Positions 1 through 8,369 of a stretch of 64,000 bases of DNA are shown here, in pieces (within the stretch, counting starts at the first letter, position 1; the number at the start of each line of letters is the position of its first letter). The translations under genes were made by a program, and so were the position numbers. The notes beneath the pieces were generated by a model. That model was given only the letters and a program-made list of their open reading frames with translations. It was not told the origin of the DNA and did no database searches. The stretch is from the NCBI GenBank assembly GCA_965250275.1, contig OZ252297.1, positions 2,914,001 through 2,978,000 on the forward strand, given 5' to 3'. The stretch is from G965250275 sp965250275 (GTDB taxonomy: Bacteria; Pseudomonadota; Alphaproteobacteria; Rhodobacterales; Rhodobacteraceae).

Positions 1-1692
1 ACGGTGGCCTCATTGCTGTCCGGCATTGAAGAGCACAACATTCGTGTCGTTTCCCCCGATATCGGTGGAGGTTTTGGCAACAAGGTTGGCGTCTATCCCG
101 GCTATGTCTGCGCAATCGTGGCTTCGATCGTCACCGGTGTCCCGGTCAAATGGGTCGAAGACCGCATGGAAAACCTCATGGCCACCGCCTTTGCGCGTGA
201 CTACTGGATGCAGGGCAAAATTGCCGCCACCAAGGACGGCAAGATCACCGGGCTCTGGTGTCACACCACAGCGGATCACGGCGCCTTTGACGCCTGTGCC
301 GACCCAACGAAGTATCCCGCCGGGTTCATGAGCATCTGCACAGGCTCCTATGACATTCCTGTGGCTTATCTGGGTGTCGACGGTGTCTACACCAACAAGG
401 CCCCGGGCGGCGTGGCTTATCGCTGTTCTTTCCGGGTGACAGAGGCGGCGTACTTCATTGAACGTATGATCGAGGTACTAGCGATCGAGCTGGGCATGGA
501 CGCGGCGGAACTGCGCCGCATCAACTTCATCAAGAAGGACCAGTTCCCATACAATTCCGCTTTGGGTTGGGAGTATGACAGCGGCGATTACCATGCGGCA
601 TGGGACAAAGCGCTCGAGACCATCGACTATGAGGGTCTACGCAAAGAACAGGCCGAGCGGGTCGAGGCGTTCAAGCGTGGAGAGACTCGCAAGCTGATGG
701 GGATCGGACTGACCTTCTTCACGGAGATTGTCGGTGCGGGCCCGGTCAAGAACTGCGACATCCTGGGAATGGGCATGTTCGACAGTTGCGAAATCCGGAT
801 CCACCCCACCGGATCGGCGATCGCCCGACTTGGGACCATCTCTCAGGGTCAGGGTCATGCGACAACCTTCGCGCAGATCATCGCATCTGAGATTGGCATT
901 CCTGCCGACAGCATCACGGTCGAGGAAGGCGACACAGACACGGCACCTTATGGCCTGGGCACCTACGGGTCTCGGTCCACGCCCGTGGCCGGCGCCGCCA
1001 CGGCACTGGCGGGGCGGAAGATCCGCGCCAAGGCACAGATGATTGCGGCCTATCTGCTCGAGGTGCACGACGACGACGTGGAATTCGATGTGGATCGCTT
1101 TGTCGTCAAGGGTGCGCCCGAGCGGTTCAAGACGATGCAGGAAATCGCCTATGCGTCCTACAACCAGGCCATTCCGGGCGTCGAGCCGGGCCTTGAAGCC
1201 GTCAGCTACTATGATCCGCCCAACATGACCTACCCCTTTGGGGCCTATGTGTGCGTCATGGATGTTGATGTCGACACCGGCACGGCTGACATTCGCCAGT
1301 TCTATGCGCTGGACGATTGCGGCACGCGGATCAACCCGATGGTCATCGAAGGGCAGGTCCATGGCGGTCTGACCGAAGCGCTGGCGATCGCGATGGGTCA
1401 GGAGATTGCCTATGACGAAATGGGCAACTGCAAGACCGCAACGCTGATGGATTTCTTCATTCCGACCGCGTGGGAGACACCGCACTATACGACGGACCAC
1501 ACCGTGACGCCCTCGCCGCATCACCCCATCGGTGCAAAAGGCGTTGGCGAGAGCCCGAATGTCGGGGGCGTTCCCGCCTTCTCGAATGCGGTGCATGACG
1601 CGTTCCGGGCTTTTGGCCTGCGGCAATCCCATATGCCACATGACCATTGGCGCATCTGGAAGACCGCCAACGAACTTGGTCTGCATGGCTGA
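1..1692 (+). CDS. coxL: Aerobic CO dehydrogenase large subunit, form I (5' end outside window)
   Basis: Molybdenum-containing subunit of the cytoplasmic enzyme that oxidises CO to CO2. The reading frame is open from base 1, so the N-terminus (about 245 residues by comparison with the roughly 809-residue family) lies upstream. The diagnostic form I active-site motif AYRCSFR is at 415-435, with the Cys that carries the Cu-S-Mo site at 424-426; form II homologues have AYRGAGR there. Other family marks are GGGFGNK near the start of the fragment, QGQGHATTFAQ around 849-881, and GVGESP near 1540-1557, whose Glu (1549-1551) corresponds to the catalytic glutamate. The following genes are coxD, E, F and G in the order known for CO oxidisers, which supports a true CO dehydrogenase. 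coxM and coxS should lie just upstream but cannot be seen. Confidence 0.96.
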   Translation, partial: TVASLLSGIEEHNIRVVSPDIGGGFGNKVGVYPGYVCAIVASIVTGVPVKWVEDRMENLMATAFARDYWMQGKIAATKDGKITGLWCHTTADHGAFDACADPTKYPAGFMSICTGSYDIPVAYLGVDGVYTNKAPGGVAYRCSFRVTEAAYFIERMIEVLAIELGMDAAELRRINFIKKDQFPYNSALGWEYDSGDYHAAWDKALETIDYEGLRKEQAERVEAFKRGETRKLMGIGLTFFTEIVGAGPVKNCDILGMGMFDSCEIRIHPTGSAIARLGTISQGQGHATTFAQIIASEIGIPADSITVEEGDTDTAPYGLGTYGSRSTPVAGAATALAGRKIRAKAQMIAAYLLEVHDDDVEFDVDRFVVKGAPERFKTMQEIAYASYNQAIPGVEPGLEAVSYYDPPNMTYPFGAYVCVMDVDVDTGTADIRQFYALDDCGTRINPMVIEGQVHGGLTEALAIAMGQEIAYDEMGNCKTATLMDFFIPTAWETPHYTTDHTVTPSPHHPIGAKGVGESPNVGGVPAFSNAVHDAFRAFGLRQSHMPHDHWRIWKTANELGLHG

Positions 1693-1701
1693 ACAAAGGA
1701 C

Positions 1702-1725
1702 GGGGTGCGCCGCGAGGCGCGCCCC
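1702..1725 (+). promoter_or_regulatory. Intercistronic hairpin between coxL and coxD
   Basis: Two 10-base arms (1702-1711 and 1716-1725) pair with a single G-T wobble-type mismatch and enclose the four-base loop GCGA, a GNRA-type tetraloop. No T-run follows, so it is not a standard intrinsic terminator. Its place directly after the structural subunit gene suggests mRNA stabilisation or partial attenuation that lowers expression of the maturation genes; that role is inferred. A possible GTG start for coxD at 1705 would lie inside the hairpin. Confidence 0.6.
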
Positions 1726-1737
1726 GCAATCAAACCG

Positions 1738-2616
1738 ATGACACAGTTTTCCGACTTGCAGTCAGCTCTCGCCGGACGCGGGTACATCGCGTCCGACGAT
1801 CTGGCCATGGCACTGCATCTGGCCATAGAACTCGGGCGTCCCATCCTGCTGGAAGGTGGCGCCGGCGTCGGCAAGACCGATATCGCCCGCACGCTCGCCG
1901 AAGCGCGCGACACTCGGCTGATCCGCCTGCAATGCTACGAAGGTCTGGACGCGTCGCAGGCCATTTATGAGTGGAATTATCAGCGCCAGCTTCTGGCCAT
2001 CCGGGCCGCATCCGAAGCCGGTGAGACGGGTGCTGCGGTAGAGAAACGTGTGTTCTCGCGCGACTACCTGCTTGAGCGCCCATTGCTCCAGGCCATCCAA
2101 CAGGACAAACCGCCGGTTTTGCTCATCGATGAGATCGATCGTGCCGACGAGGAGTTCGAAGCCTACCTCCTTGAAATTCTGTCCGAGTTCCAGATTACAG
2201 TGCCGGAGCTGGGAACCATAACGGCGACAACCCGACCCATTGTCATCCTGACAGCCAACGGAACCCGGGATCTGTCGGATGCCCTGCGCCGGCGCTGCCT
2301 CTATGCCCATGTCGACTACCCGGACCGCAAGACAGAACTGGCGATCCTCAATGCGCGATGCCCGCAGGTACAGGCCAGACTGGCCGAACAGATCGTTGGA
2401 TTTGTTCAGTCGCTTCGCAAAGAGGAGCTGGAAAAGAAGCCCGGCATTGCCGAAATGCTCGATTTCGCCGCAGCCTTGTCGGGGCTGGGCGTCAACGATC
2501 TGGCCGCAGATCAGACTGTCCTGATGACCACGCTCGCTACGTTGCTCAAGACCGAACAGGATCGCGCCGCAGTCCCGCTTGAAGTGGCCGCACGCCTGGC
2601 CGGCAGGGCCGCATGA
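1738..2616 (+). CDS. coxD: CoxD, MoxR-type AAA+ ATPase for CO dehydrogenase maturation
   Basis: AAA+ chaperone ATPase of 292 residues. In Oligotropha CoxD is needed to introduce sulfur and copper into the active site of CO dehydrogenase. A Walker A motif GGAGVGKT lies near residue 40, a Walker B LLIDEIDRAD near 130, and an arginine-rich sensor region LSDALRRRC near 180. I chose ATG 1738 because the homologous start MTxFxDLQ is there; an in-frame GTG at 1705 has AGGA four bases upstream and remains possible. The stop overlaps the coxE start by ATGA, so the two are translationally coupled. Confidence 0.92.
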   Translation: MTQFSDLQSALAGRGYIASDDLAMALHLAIELGRPILLEGGAGVGKTDIARTLAEARDTRLIRLQCYEGLDASQAIYEWNYQRQLLAIRAASEAGETGAAVEKRVFSRDYLLERPLLQAIQQDKPPVLLIDEIDRADEEFEAYLLEILSEFQITVPELGTITATTRPIVILTANGTRDLSDALRRRCLYAHVDYPDRKTELAILNARCPQVQARLAEQIVGFVQSLRKEELEKKPGIAEMLDFAAALSGLGVNDLAADQTVLMTTLATLLKTEQDRAAVPLEVAARLAGRAA

Positions 2617-3797
2617 GCCGTGTCACCCGGTTCGCCGGGCGTGATCCGGGCCCTGCTGCCCGACTGTCGGGGTTCATGGCGCATCTACGGGACCATGGGT
2701 TCGACCTTGGGGTCTCGGAGACCGACACAGCGCTTGCCGCCCTGACCAAGGTCGACGCCTGCGACCCGTCTGAAACGCGACTGGCTCTCAAAACAGTCTG
2801 TTCGGGCACGCATCAGGACGTGGCGCAATTCGATCTGCTGTTCGACAGCTACTGGATGAACGAGGGACGGGTGCGTGACCGCGTCGTCCCGGTTGAGCGG
2901 CGCGGACAGCCCAAAAACACCCGCAGCACGCGTACCGATTCAAGCGCGTCCGCTGATGGCCCCGGAACACCCCAGAGCCCGGACACAGCAAAAGGGGGAG
3001 AAGCCCACGCCGACGGTGTTAGCAAGCTTGTAGCCTCCGACGTGCGCAACCTGATGAAAAAGGACCTGCGGGAACTGGTTGATCCTGATGACATCCGGCG
3101 CGCCGAAGTCATCGCCATCCGGTTGGGGCGTGCTTTGCGGGACCGCCGCTCCCGACGCCGCAAAGCCGCGCGCAAGGGGCGTGCCTTGGATTTCCGGAGG
3201 ACCATTCGGCGGTCGCTGGCCACGGGTGGAGAACCCTTTCAGCTGGCCCGCCGCAAGCGCCCGGAGCGTCCCGTCAAGATCGTAACGCTTTGCGATGTGT
3301 CCGGGTCCATGCTGACCTATGCGCGCCCGTTCCTTGCTTTTCTGGCTGGAATGATGCGGGCTGATCCGTCCTCGGACGCCTATCTCTTTCACACCCGGCT
3401 TGTGCGCATCGCCGAGGCTTTGCGGGACGAGGACCCGTTTCGCGCGCTGAACCGGGTGACCCTGCTGGCCGACGGCATGGGTGGCGGGTCAAAAATCGGC
3501 AGCAATCTGCAAAGCTTCGCCAGCACTTATGCCCGCCGGTTTGTCGATGGCCGGAGCGTCGTCATCATTCTATCGGACGGGTATGACAGCGACCCGCCCG
3601 ACCTGATCGCCTCGGCGCTGGAGAAACTGAAACGCCGCGGGTGCCGGATCATCTGGCTGAATCCGCTCAAGGGGTGGGCAAACTATGAACCGGTCGCCCG
3701 TGGTATGGCTGCGGCCCTGCCGCATCTGGATTTGTTTTCGGCGGCCAACACCCTTGAAAGCCTCGCGGCACTGGAAACGGATCTGGCAAGACTGTGA
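2613..3797 (+). CDS. coxE: CoxE, von Willebrand factor A domain protein for CO dehydrogenase maturation
   Basis: Partner of the CoxD ATPase in building the CuSMo centre; MoxR/VWA pairs of this kind are a known chaperone arrangement. The protein has 394 residues. The N-terminal half is charged, with a low-complexity linker of Ser, Pro and Gly near residues 95-130. The C-terminal half is a VWA fold with an intact metal-ion-dependent adhesion site DVSGS (Asp near residue 228), GGGSKIGSNL near 290 and a later SDGYDSDPP. It starts in an ATGA overlap with coxD, and its stop overlaps the GTG of coxF. Confidence 0.92.
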   Translation: MSRVTRFAGRDPGPAARLSGFMAHLRDHGFDLGVSETDTALAALTKVDACDPSETRLALKTVCSGTHQDVAQFDLLFDSYWMNEGRVRDRVVPVERRGQPKNTRSTRTDSSASADGPGTPQSPDTAKGGEAHADGVSKLVASDVRNLMKKDLRELVDPDDIRRAEVIAIRLGRALRDRRSRRRKAARKGRALDFRRTIRRSLATGGEPFQLARRKRPERPVKIVTLCDVSGSMLTYARPFLAFLAGMMRADPSSDAYLFHTRLVRIAEALRDEDPFRALNRVTLLADGMGGGSKIGSNLQSFASTYARRFVDGRSVVIILSDGYDSDPPDLIASALEKLKRRGCRIIWLNPLKGWANYEPVARGMAAALPHLDLFSAANTLESLAALETDLARL

Positions 3798-4654
3798 CAT
3801 ACATCATGACCCATGACAGAGATTTCGACCGTGAGATAGAACGGCTGCGGTCCGAAGGACGGGCCTTTGCCGTGGCAACTGTGGTCCGGACGGTGTCTTC
3901 AACATCCGCCAGACCCGGCGACAAGGCGTTACTGGACACCGACGGAGACATTCTTGTCGGGTTTCTGGGCGGCGGCTGCGTGCGCGGTGCAGTACGCCGG
4001 GCAGCATGCGACGCCATTGCCAGCGCCGAAACCCAGTTTGTAAGTCTCAAGCCACAGGACCTGCTTGAAGCGGATGGGTTGAGCGGGGGTGAAGAGGTTG
4101 AAGGCGTGCGGTATGCCCGCAATGGATGCCCGAGCGGTGGGTCAATGGACATCTTTGTTGAACCGGTCCTGCCCAAACCCAAGCTGGTGATCTGCGGCCA
4201 ATCCGCGGTCGCGCTGGCACTTGCCGAAATGGCCGAACGCTTTGAATTTGAACGGATTCTGTGCCTGCCTTCCGCACCCGACAAACCCCTGCCCGTCGTC
4301 GAGAAGCTGATCACGAGTTTCGACGCCGGCCCAATCTGGGAGGACGCGCCGTTCATCGTGGTGGCGACACAAGGGAGCGGCGACGAAGCGGCCCTGCACC
4401 GGGCACTGGCGCAAAAGGCCAACTACATTGCCTTCGTCGGCAGTCGCAAAAAGTTCGCCACCCTCGCAGCGCGATTGGTCAGCAAAGGGATCTCAGCAGA
4501 AGCGCTTGAGGCCGTGGAGGCCCCCGCCGGGCTGAACATCAACGCCATTGCTCCGGATGAAATTGCGCTATCGATCCTGGCCCGGATCATCCAGGTGCAC
4601 CGCGCCGCCACGCGCACCGGACCTGCGGCTGATCATCCGGCAACGTCCACCTGA
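3794..4654 (+). CDS. coxF: CoxF, XdhC/CoxI-family maturation factor
   Basis: XdhC-like protein of 286 residues (282 if ATG 3806 is used). XdhC proteins bind the molybdenum cofactor and assist its sulfuration and insertion into xanthine dehydrogenase-type enzymes, and CoxF is taken to do this for CO dehydrogenase. The N-terminal XdhC_CoxI domain shows PGDKALL and the family motif GFLGGGCVRGAV near residues 40-65. The C-terminal Rossmann domain ends with AFVGSRKKFATL. The GTG start at 3794 overlaps the coxE stop; ATG 3806 is in frame and equally plausible. Confidence 0.9.
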   Translation: MTYIMTHDRDFDREIERLRSEGRAFAVATVVRTVSSTSARPGDKALLDTDGDILVGFLGGGCVRGAVRRAACDAIASAETQFVSLKPQDLLEADGLSGGEEVEGVRYARNGCPSGGSMDIFVEPVLPKPKLVICGQSAVALALAEMAERFEFERILCLPSAPDKPLPVVEKLITSFDAGPIWEDAPFIVVATQGSGDEAALHRALAQKANYIAFVGSRKKFATLAARLVSKGISAEALEAVEAPAGLNINAIAPDEIALSILARIIQVHRAATRTGPAADHPATST

Positions 4655-4744
4655 ACCCCTAACCCAAGCATCACGGGTCCGAGCGCCGCAAAGACGCGCA
4701 TGCCCGCGATCCGAACTCCTCCGGCTTCTGTGAAAGGAAAACCC

Positions 4745-5197
4745 ATGGAACTCAAAGAAAGCGTCTTTATCGATGCCCCCCGTGCCGACGTGTATGCGGC
4801 ACTAAATGACACCACCGTGCTCAAAACCTGCATTCCCGGTTGTGAGGAGCTCGTGCGGCTGTCCGAAAACGAGCTCGAGGCCAAAGTGGTTCTGAAGATC
4901 GGACCGGTAAAGGCCCGTTTCTCGGGCACCGTGACGCTCAGCCAGGACGCCCCGCCGGAGAAATTCTCCCTTGTCGGCGAAGGCAACGGCGGTGCTGCAG
5001 GTTTCGCGAAGGGCGGCGCCGAAGTTGTGCTGGAAGAAAAAGATGGCGGCACGCAGCTATCCTATGAGGCGAGCGCGCAGATCGGCGGGAAACTGGCCCA
5101 GTTGGGCAGCCGCTTGATCCAGAGCACGGCCAAAAAGCTCGCCGGAAAGTTCTTCAAGAGCTTTGCGGAGACGGTTGGGCACACCGAAGCGGCCTGA
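4745..5197 (+). CDS. coxG: CoxG, SRPBCC-fold CO dehydrogenase accessory protein
   Basis: CoxG proteins have a START/SRPBCC hydrophobic cavity and are linked to membrane association of CO dehydrogenase and electron transfer to quinone. The start at ATG 4745 is fixed by AGGA at 4735-4738, six bases upstream. The 150-residue product begins MELKESVFIDAPRADVY and has the family signature CIPGCEEL near residue 33. It ends FFKSFAETVGHTEAA with no hydrophobic anchor; longer CoxG proteins carry a C-terminal membrane segment, so this one would have to attach through its folded domain or a partner. It is the last recognised gene of the cox cluster, after a 90-base gap. Confidence 0.9.
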   Translation: MELKESVFIDAPRADVYAALNDTTVLKTCIPGCEELVRLSENELEAKVVLKIGPVKARFSGTVTLSQDAPPEKFSLVGEGNGGAAGFAKGGAEVVLEEKDGGTQLSYEASAQIGGKLAQLGSRLIQSTAKKLAGKFFKSFAETVGHTEAA

Positions 5198-5597
5198 CCG
5201 GCGGACGTTTGCGCACTCGCGACCTGGTCCAAGGATGCGCGTGGTCGATTTCAGGTCGCGTGCACAGGATCATTGGGCGATGAAGCGCGAGCGCCCGACA
5301 CGCTTGAATGCAGCGCGTGATTTGATCCCTATCCGTGACAGGTAAAATGCAGAATAGACCTCCGGCTATTGCAACCTGCAATTCTTTCGATTGCGATAGT
5401 CCGAATTCAGATCAGGTTTGACTCAGATCAGAATAGAAACTCAAAACAGCGAATAGGATCATTGCACGGATATTCTTCCCCGAAGAAACTCGGAAATCGT
5501 GCAACGGATCATCGCGAGATGAAAAACCAATCCTCCCGAACGGTCTGGAAGTGTCAAAAGACCATATCGCGCAGCCTTGATTTTCGCGAGCAGCGCG
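5198..5597. other. 400-base stretch without a recognised gene
   Basis: Downstream of coxG the DNA becomes AT-richer; a hand count over 5401-5580 gives about 46 percent GC. Short open frames in this stretch have compositions unlike proteins. I see no tRNA, clear terminator or repeat. It could hold a promoter for the small frame at 5598 or a small RNA, but nothing proves it. Confidence 0.5.
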
Positions 5598-5777
5598 ATG
5601 CTGAGTGAGATCTTCTTCGATGTCTCTGCGCTGCGGCGCCTGAGGTCGATCCGGGTCTCCTTTACATGGCAGTTTCGACCCGGCTGGTGGATCGCCTATC
5701 TCTTTGTTTTTGCCTTCGGATTCTACGGCTGGGTGATCTACAAACTGATCGCTTGGGGGTCACATTTGGCCCACTAG
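5598..5777 (+). CDS. Possible small single-pass membrane protein
   Basis: Frame of 59 residues starting MLSEIFFDVSALRRLRS. A basic amphipathic N-terminal half is followed by a hydrophobic aromatic stretch (near residues 33-53) that would make one membrane helix, ending KLIAWGSHLAH. There is no strong ribosome binding site, and a TTG seven codons upstream (5577) is an alternative start. I recognise no family. It lies between the cox cluster and the convergent catabolic operon, and its stop codon sits in a 7-bp inverted repeat. The case rests on the membrane-helix pattern alone. Confidence 0.4.
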   Translation: MLSEIFFDVSALRRLRSIRVSFTWQFRPGWWIAYLFVFAFGFYGWVIYKLIAWGSHLAH

Positions 5778-5783
5778 GCCAAA
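5765..5783. terminator. Inverted repeat between convergent units, weak terminator candidate
   Basis: TTTGGCC (5765-5771) and GGCCAAA (5777-5783) pair perfectly around a five-base loop. It lies where the cox side and the minus-strand catabolic operon converge. Neither strand has a proper T-tract after the stem, so termination is uncertain. Confidence 0.3.
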
Positions 5784-5811
5784 CACCCTGAGTGAGATGC
5801 CCCTAGAGTTC

Positions 5812-7344
5812 CTAAGCTTTTTGCCAGTACTGGTCGCGCAACTTTCTTTTGAAGAGTTTGCCCGTTGCCGATCTGGGAAGGGTTTCCATAAAGTCGACAC
5901 TGCGCGGGCATTTGAGCACTGAAAGTCTCGCCCGGCAGTAATCGATCAAAGCCGCTTCCATATCATCTGAGCCAAGATGCCCAGGCATCAGTTGCACGAC
6001 CGCTTTCACTTCTTCCCCGAAATCTTCGTTGGGCACCCCAATGACGGCCGCATCCAGGACCGCAGGATGGCTCAGCAGGACATCTTCGGTTTCCTGCGGG
6101 TAGATGTTCACACCGCCAGAGATGATGACGAAAGACTTTCGGTCCGTGAGATACAGGTATCCCTCTGCATCCAGCCGGCCAATGTCGCCCAGTGTGGTCC
6201 AGCCCTGTTGATTGGTGCAGGCCGCCGTCTTGTCCGGATCGTTGTGATACGCGAATTGATGGCCGTTTTCGAAGTAGACTTCGCCAGTCGTGCCAGTTGG
6301 CAACTCCGCGCCCTCTTCGCTGCAAATGTGCAACTGGCCCAGCTTTGCCTGTCCTACCGATCCTGGATGCGCCAGCCACTCTTCGCTGGTGATCGAGGTG
6401 AACCCGTTGTTCTCCGTGCCGGCGTAGTATTCGTGAATGATCGGACCCCACCACTCGATCATCTTGTGTTTGATTTCCGGCGGGCATGGTGCAGCGGCGT
6501 GCACGGCCATTTCCATGGATGACAGGTCGTACCCGCTTCGCACTTCCTCAGGCAGCTTCAGAAGTCGCACAAACATCGTGGGCACCCACTGACTGTGGGT
6601 GATCCGGTGTGTTTCGATCAGGCGCAGAGCCCCGGTCGCATCGAACTTATCCATGATGTAGGCGGTGCCGCCAACCTTGATCGTCACCATAGAATGGCGC
6701 AGCGGTGCGGCATGATAGAGTGGCGCGGGACTGAGATAGCGCGTGTTGTGATCGTAGCCGAAGAGGCCGGCCAACAGATCGATCAGCATAGTCCGCCCGC
6801 CGGGAGGCTCGTCCGGCAATGGCCACTTGATCCCCTTAGGGCGCCCGGTGGTGCCCGAGGAGTACAGCATGTCCAGCCCTTGACGCTCGTCAGGAATGGG
6901 CCACGCCGGCATCGCATCAGCCAGTTCGGACCAACCGGCCAGCCCTTTGTCCGGACGCCCGACACAAAGGACCTTGCGCTCACTTCGGTTCGCGAGAGCA
7001 TTGGCCAGACCCGCAAATCGATCAGATGCAATCAGGAGACCGGCGTTGCTGTCATCGAGGATGAAGTCGATTTCATCCTCTGACAGATGCGTGCTGATGG
7101 TGGTGTAGTAGGCCCCTGCCCGATCTGCGGCAAAGCAGATCTCCAAGAACTCACGGCGGTTTTCCATCAGGATCGCAATGTGGTCTCCGGCGCCGATCCC
7201 TTGTGAGCGAAGCAAGTGGGCTCCTTGGTTCGCGCGCGCTTCAAGCTCACCGAACGACACCGCCTCACCTGTCTCACAAAGAACAAACGCTGGCTTGTCC
7301 GGCGGATAATGCCGTGGCTGATAAGGATAGACAGATATCGACAC
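5812..7344 (-). CDS. AMP-binding acyl-CoA synthetase
   Basis: Adenylate-forming enzyme of 510 residues that would activate a carboxylic acid with ATP and coenzyme A. The P-loop-like motif YSSGTTGRPKG is near residue 165, followed by YYAGTENNGF near 315, the hinge YLTDRKSFVIISGGVNIYP near 400, and the C-terminal catalytic lysine region SATGKLFKRKLR near 495. The substrate cannot be read from sequence; branched, aromatic or steroid-side-chain acids are activated by relatives. It is the last gene of the livG-to-synthetase operon, five bases after the oxidoreductase gene, so it probably activates whatever the upstream transporter imports. Confidence 0.9.
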   Translation of the reverse strand: MSISVYPYQPRHYPPDKPAFVLCETGEAVSFGELEARANQGAHLLRSQGIGAGDHIAILMENRREFLEICFAADRAGAYYTTISTHLSEDEIDFILDDSNAGLLIASDRFAGLANALANRSERKVLCVGRPDKGLAGWSELADAMPAWPIPDERQGLDMLYSSGTTGRPKGIKWPLPDEPPGGRTMLIDLLAGLFGYDHNTRYLSPAPLYHAAPLRHSMVTIKVGGTAYIMDKFDATGALRLIETHRITHSQWVPTMFVRLLKLPEEVRSGYDLSSMEMAVHAAAPCPPEIKHKMIEWWGPIIHEYYAGTENNGFTSITSEEWLAHPGSVGQAKLGQLHICSEEGAELPTGTTGEVYFENGHQFAYHNDPDKTAACTNQQGWTTLGDIGRLDAEGYLYLTDRKSFVIISGGVNIYPQETEDVLLSHPAVLDAAVIGVPNEDFGEEVKAVVQLMPGHLGSDDMEAALIDYCRARLSVLKCPRSVDFMETLPRSATGKLFKRKLRDQYWQKA

Positions 7345-7349
7345 GATCG

Positions 7350-8366
7350 TCAGAACCGGATCAGAGTCTTACCGAAGGCCCCGCCCGACCGCAGGTGGTT
7401 GAAAGCTGGCTTGAGGTCTTCGAAGACAAAGACCTCTCCCAGAACCGGGCGTGTCTCGTGCTGCGACATCGCAGCCAGCATCGCCTCGAACCCGTCACGG
7501 TGCCCGACGGTCACGCCCTGCAATCGAACCTGCCGCGCGACAATCGGACCCAAAGATGCTTCGATGTTGAGACCGGACAGGACACCAATCATCGAAAGGG
7601 TCCCGCCGGGGCGCACCGCTCGCAGCGACAGAGGCAAGGTCTTTGCACCGCCGAGTTCAATGATGTTGTCGAAGCCGCCGCGATCGGCGGTAACTGGTCG
7701 GCTTGCCCGTGCCCAATCCGGAGTTTCGACGTAGTTGATGGTTTCGTCCGCTCCCATCGCACGGACCTTTTCAAGTTTGTCGTTGCTGGACGAGATCACC
7801 GTGACATGCGCGCCATGCAGTTTGGCAAATGCCAGCGCAAACAACGCCACACCGCCGGTGCCCTGTATCAGAACTTTGTCACCAGCCGCAGTCCGCCCGT
7901 GGGTCGCAACGGCACTCCAAGCCGTCAGGGCGGCGCAGGGCAGTGTCGCGGCCTCTGCGTCGCTCAGGTACTCCGGGACCCGGACCACGCCATGTTGCGG
8001 CAGGCACATGAATTCGGCCATCACACCATCCAAAGGCCCACCCAATGAAGACGCGAAACGGTCGGGGGTGGGCGCACCGGCGGTCCAGTTCTGGAAATAG
8101 GTCGGGCACACCCGGTCTCCGACCGCGACGCGGGTGACGTTTTCGCCAGTCTCGACCACCTCGCCCACGCCATCGGACACCGGAATGAGCGGCAGCTCTC
8201 CGGTTGCGCGACCATACCCACGCTCAGGCACGATCAGGTCGCGCGCATTCAGCGACGCCATGCGCATTTCGATCAAAACCTCGTCGGGCCCCGGCACAGG
8301 CTTGGGGCTATCCGACAAAGTGAGGTTCTGAAAACCCCAGTCTCCTTCGATCTGGAAAACGCGCAT
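7350..8366 (-). CDS. Zinc-free MDR alcohol dehydrogenase/quinone oxidoreductase family
   Basis: Medium-chain dehydrogenase/reductase of 338 residues. The N-terminal GroES-like domain has LNARDLIVPERGYGR and PVSDGVGEVVETGENV. The Rossmann domain has QGTGGVALFALAFAKLHGA near residues 170-190, the NAD(P)-binding turn. The structural zinc cysteines of classical alcohol dehydrogenases are missing, which fits the quinone-oxidoreductase or enoyl-reductase branch. It sits between an acyl-CoA dehydrogenase and an acyl-CoA synthetase, with three bases to the former, so a redox step in the same acyl-CoA pathway is likely. Confidence 0.87.
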   Translation of the reverse strand: MRVFQIEGDWGFQNLTLSDSPKPVPGPDEVLIEMRMASLNARDLIVPERGYGRATGELPLIPVSDGVGEVVETGENVTRVAVGDRVCPTYFQNWTAGAPTPDRFASSLGGPLDGVMAEFMCLPQHGVVRVPEYLSDAEAATLPCAALTAWSAVATHGRTAAGDKVLIQGTGGVALFALAFAKLHGAHVTVISSSNDKLEKVRAMGADETINYVETPDWARASRPVTADRGGFDNIIELGGAKTLPLSLRAVRPGGTLSMIGVLSGLNIEASLGPIVARQVRLQGVTVGHRDGFEAMLAAMSQHETRPVLGEVFVFEDLKPAFNHLRSGGAFGKTLIRF

Positions 8367-8369
8367 GGA

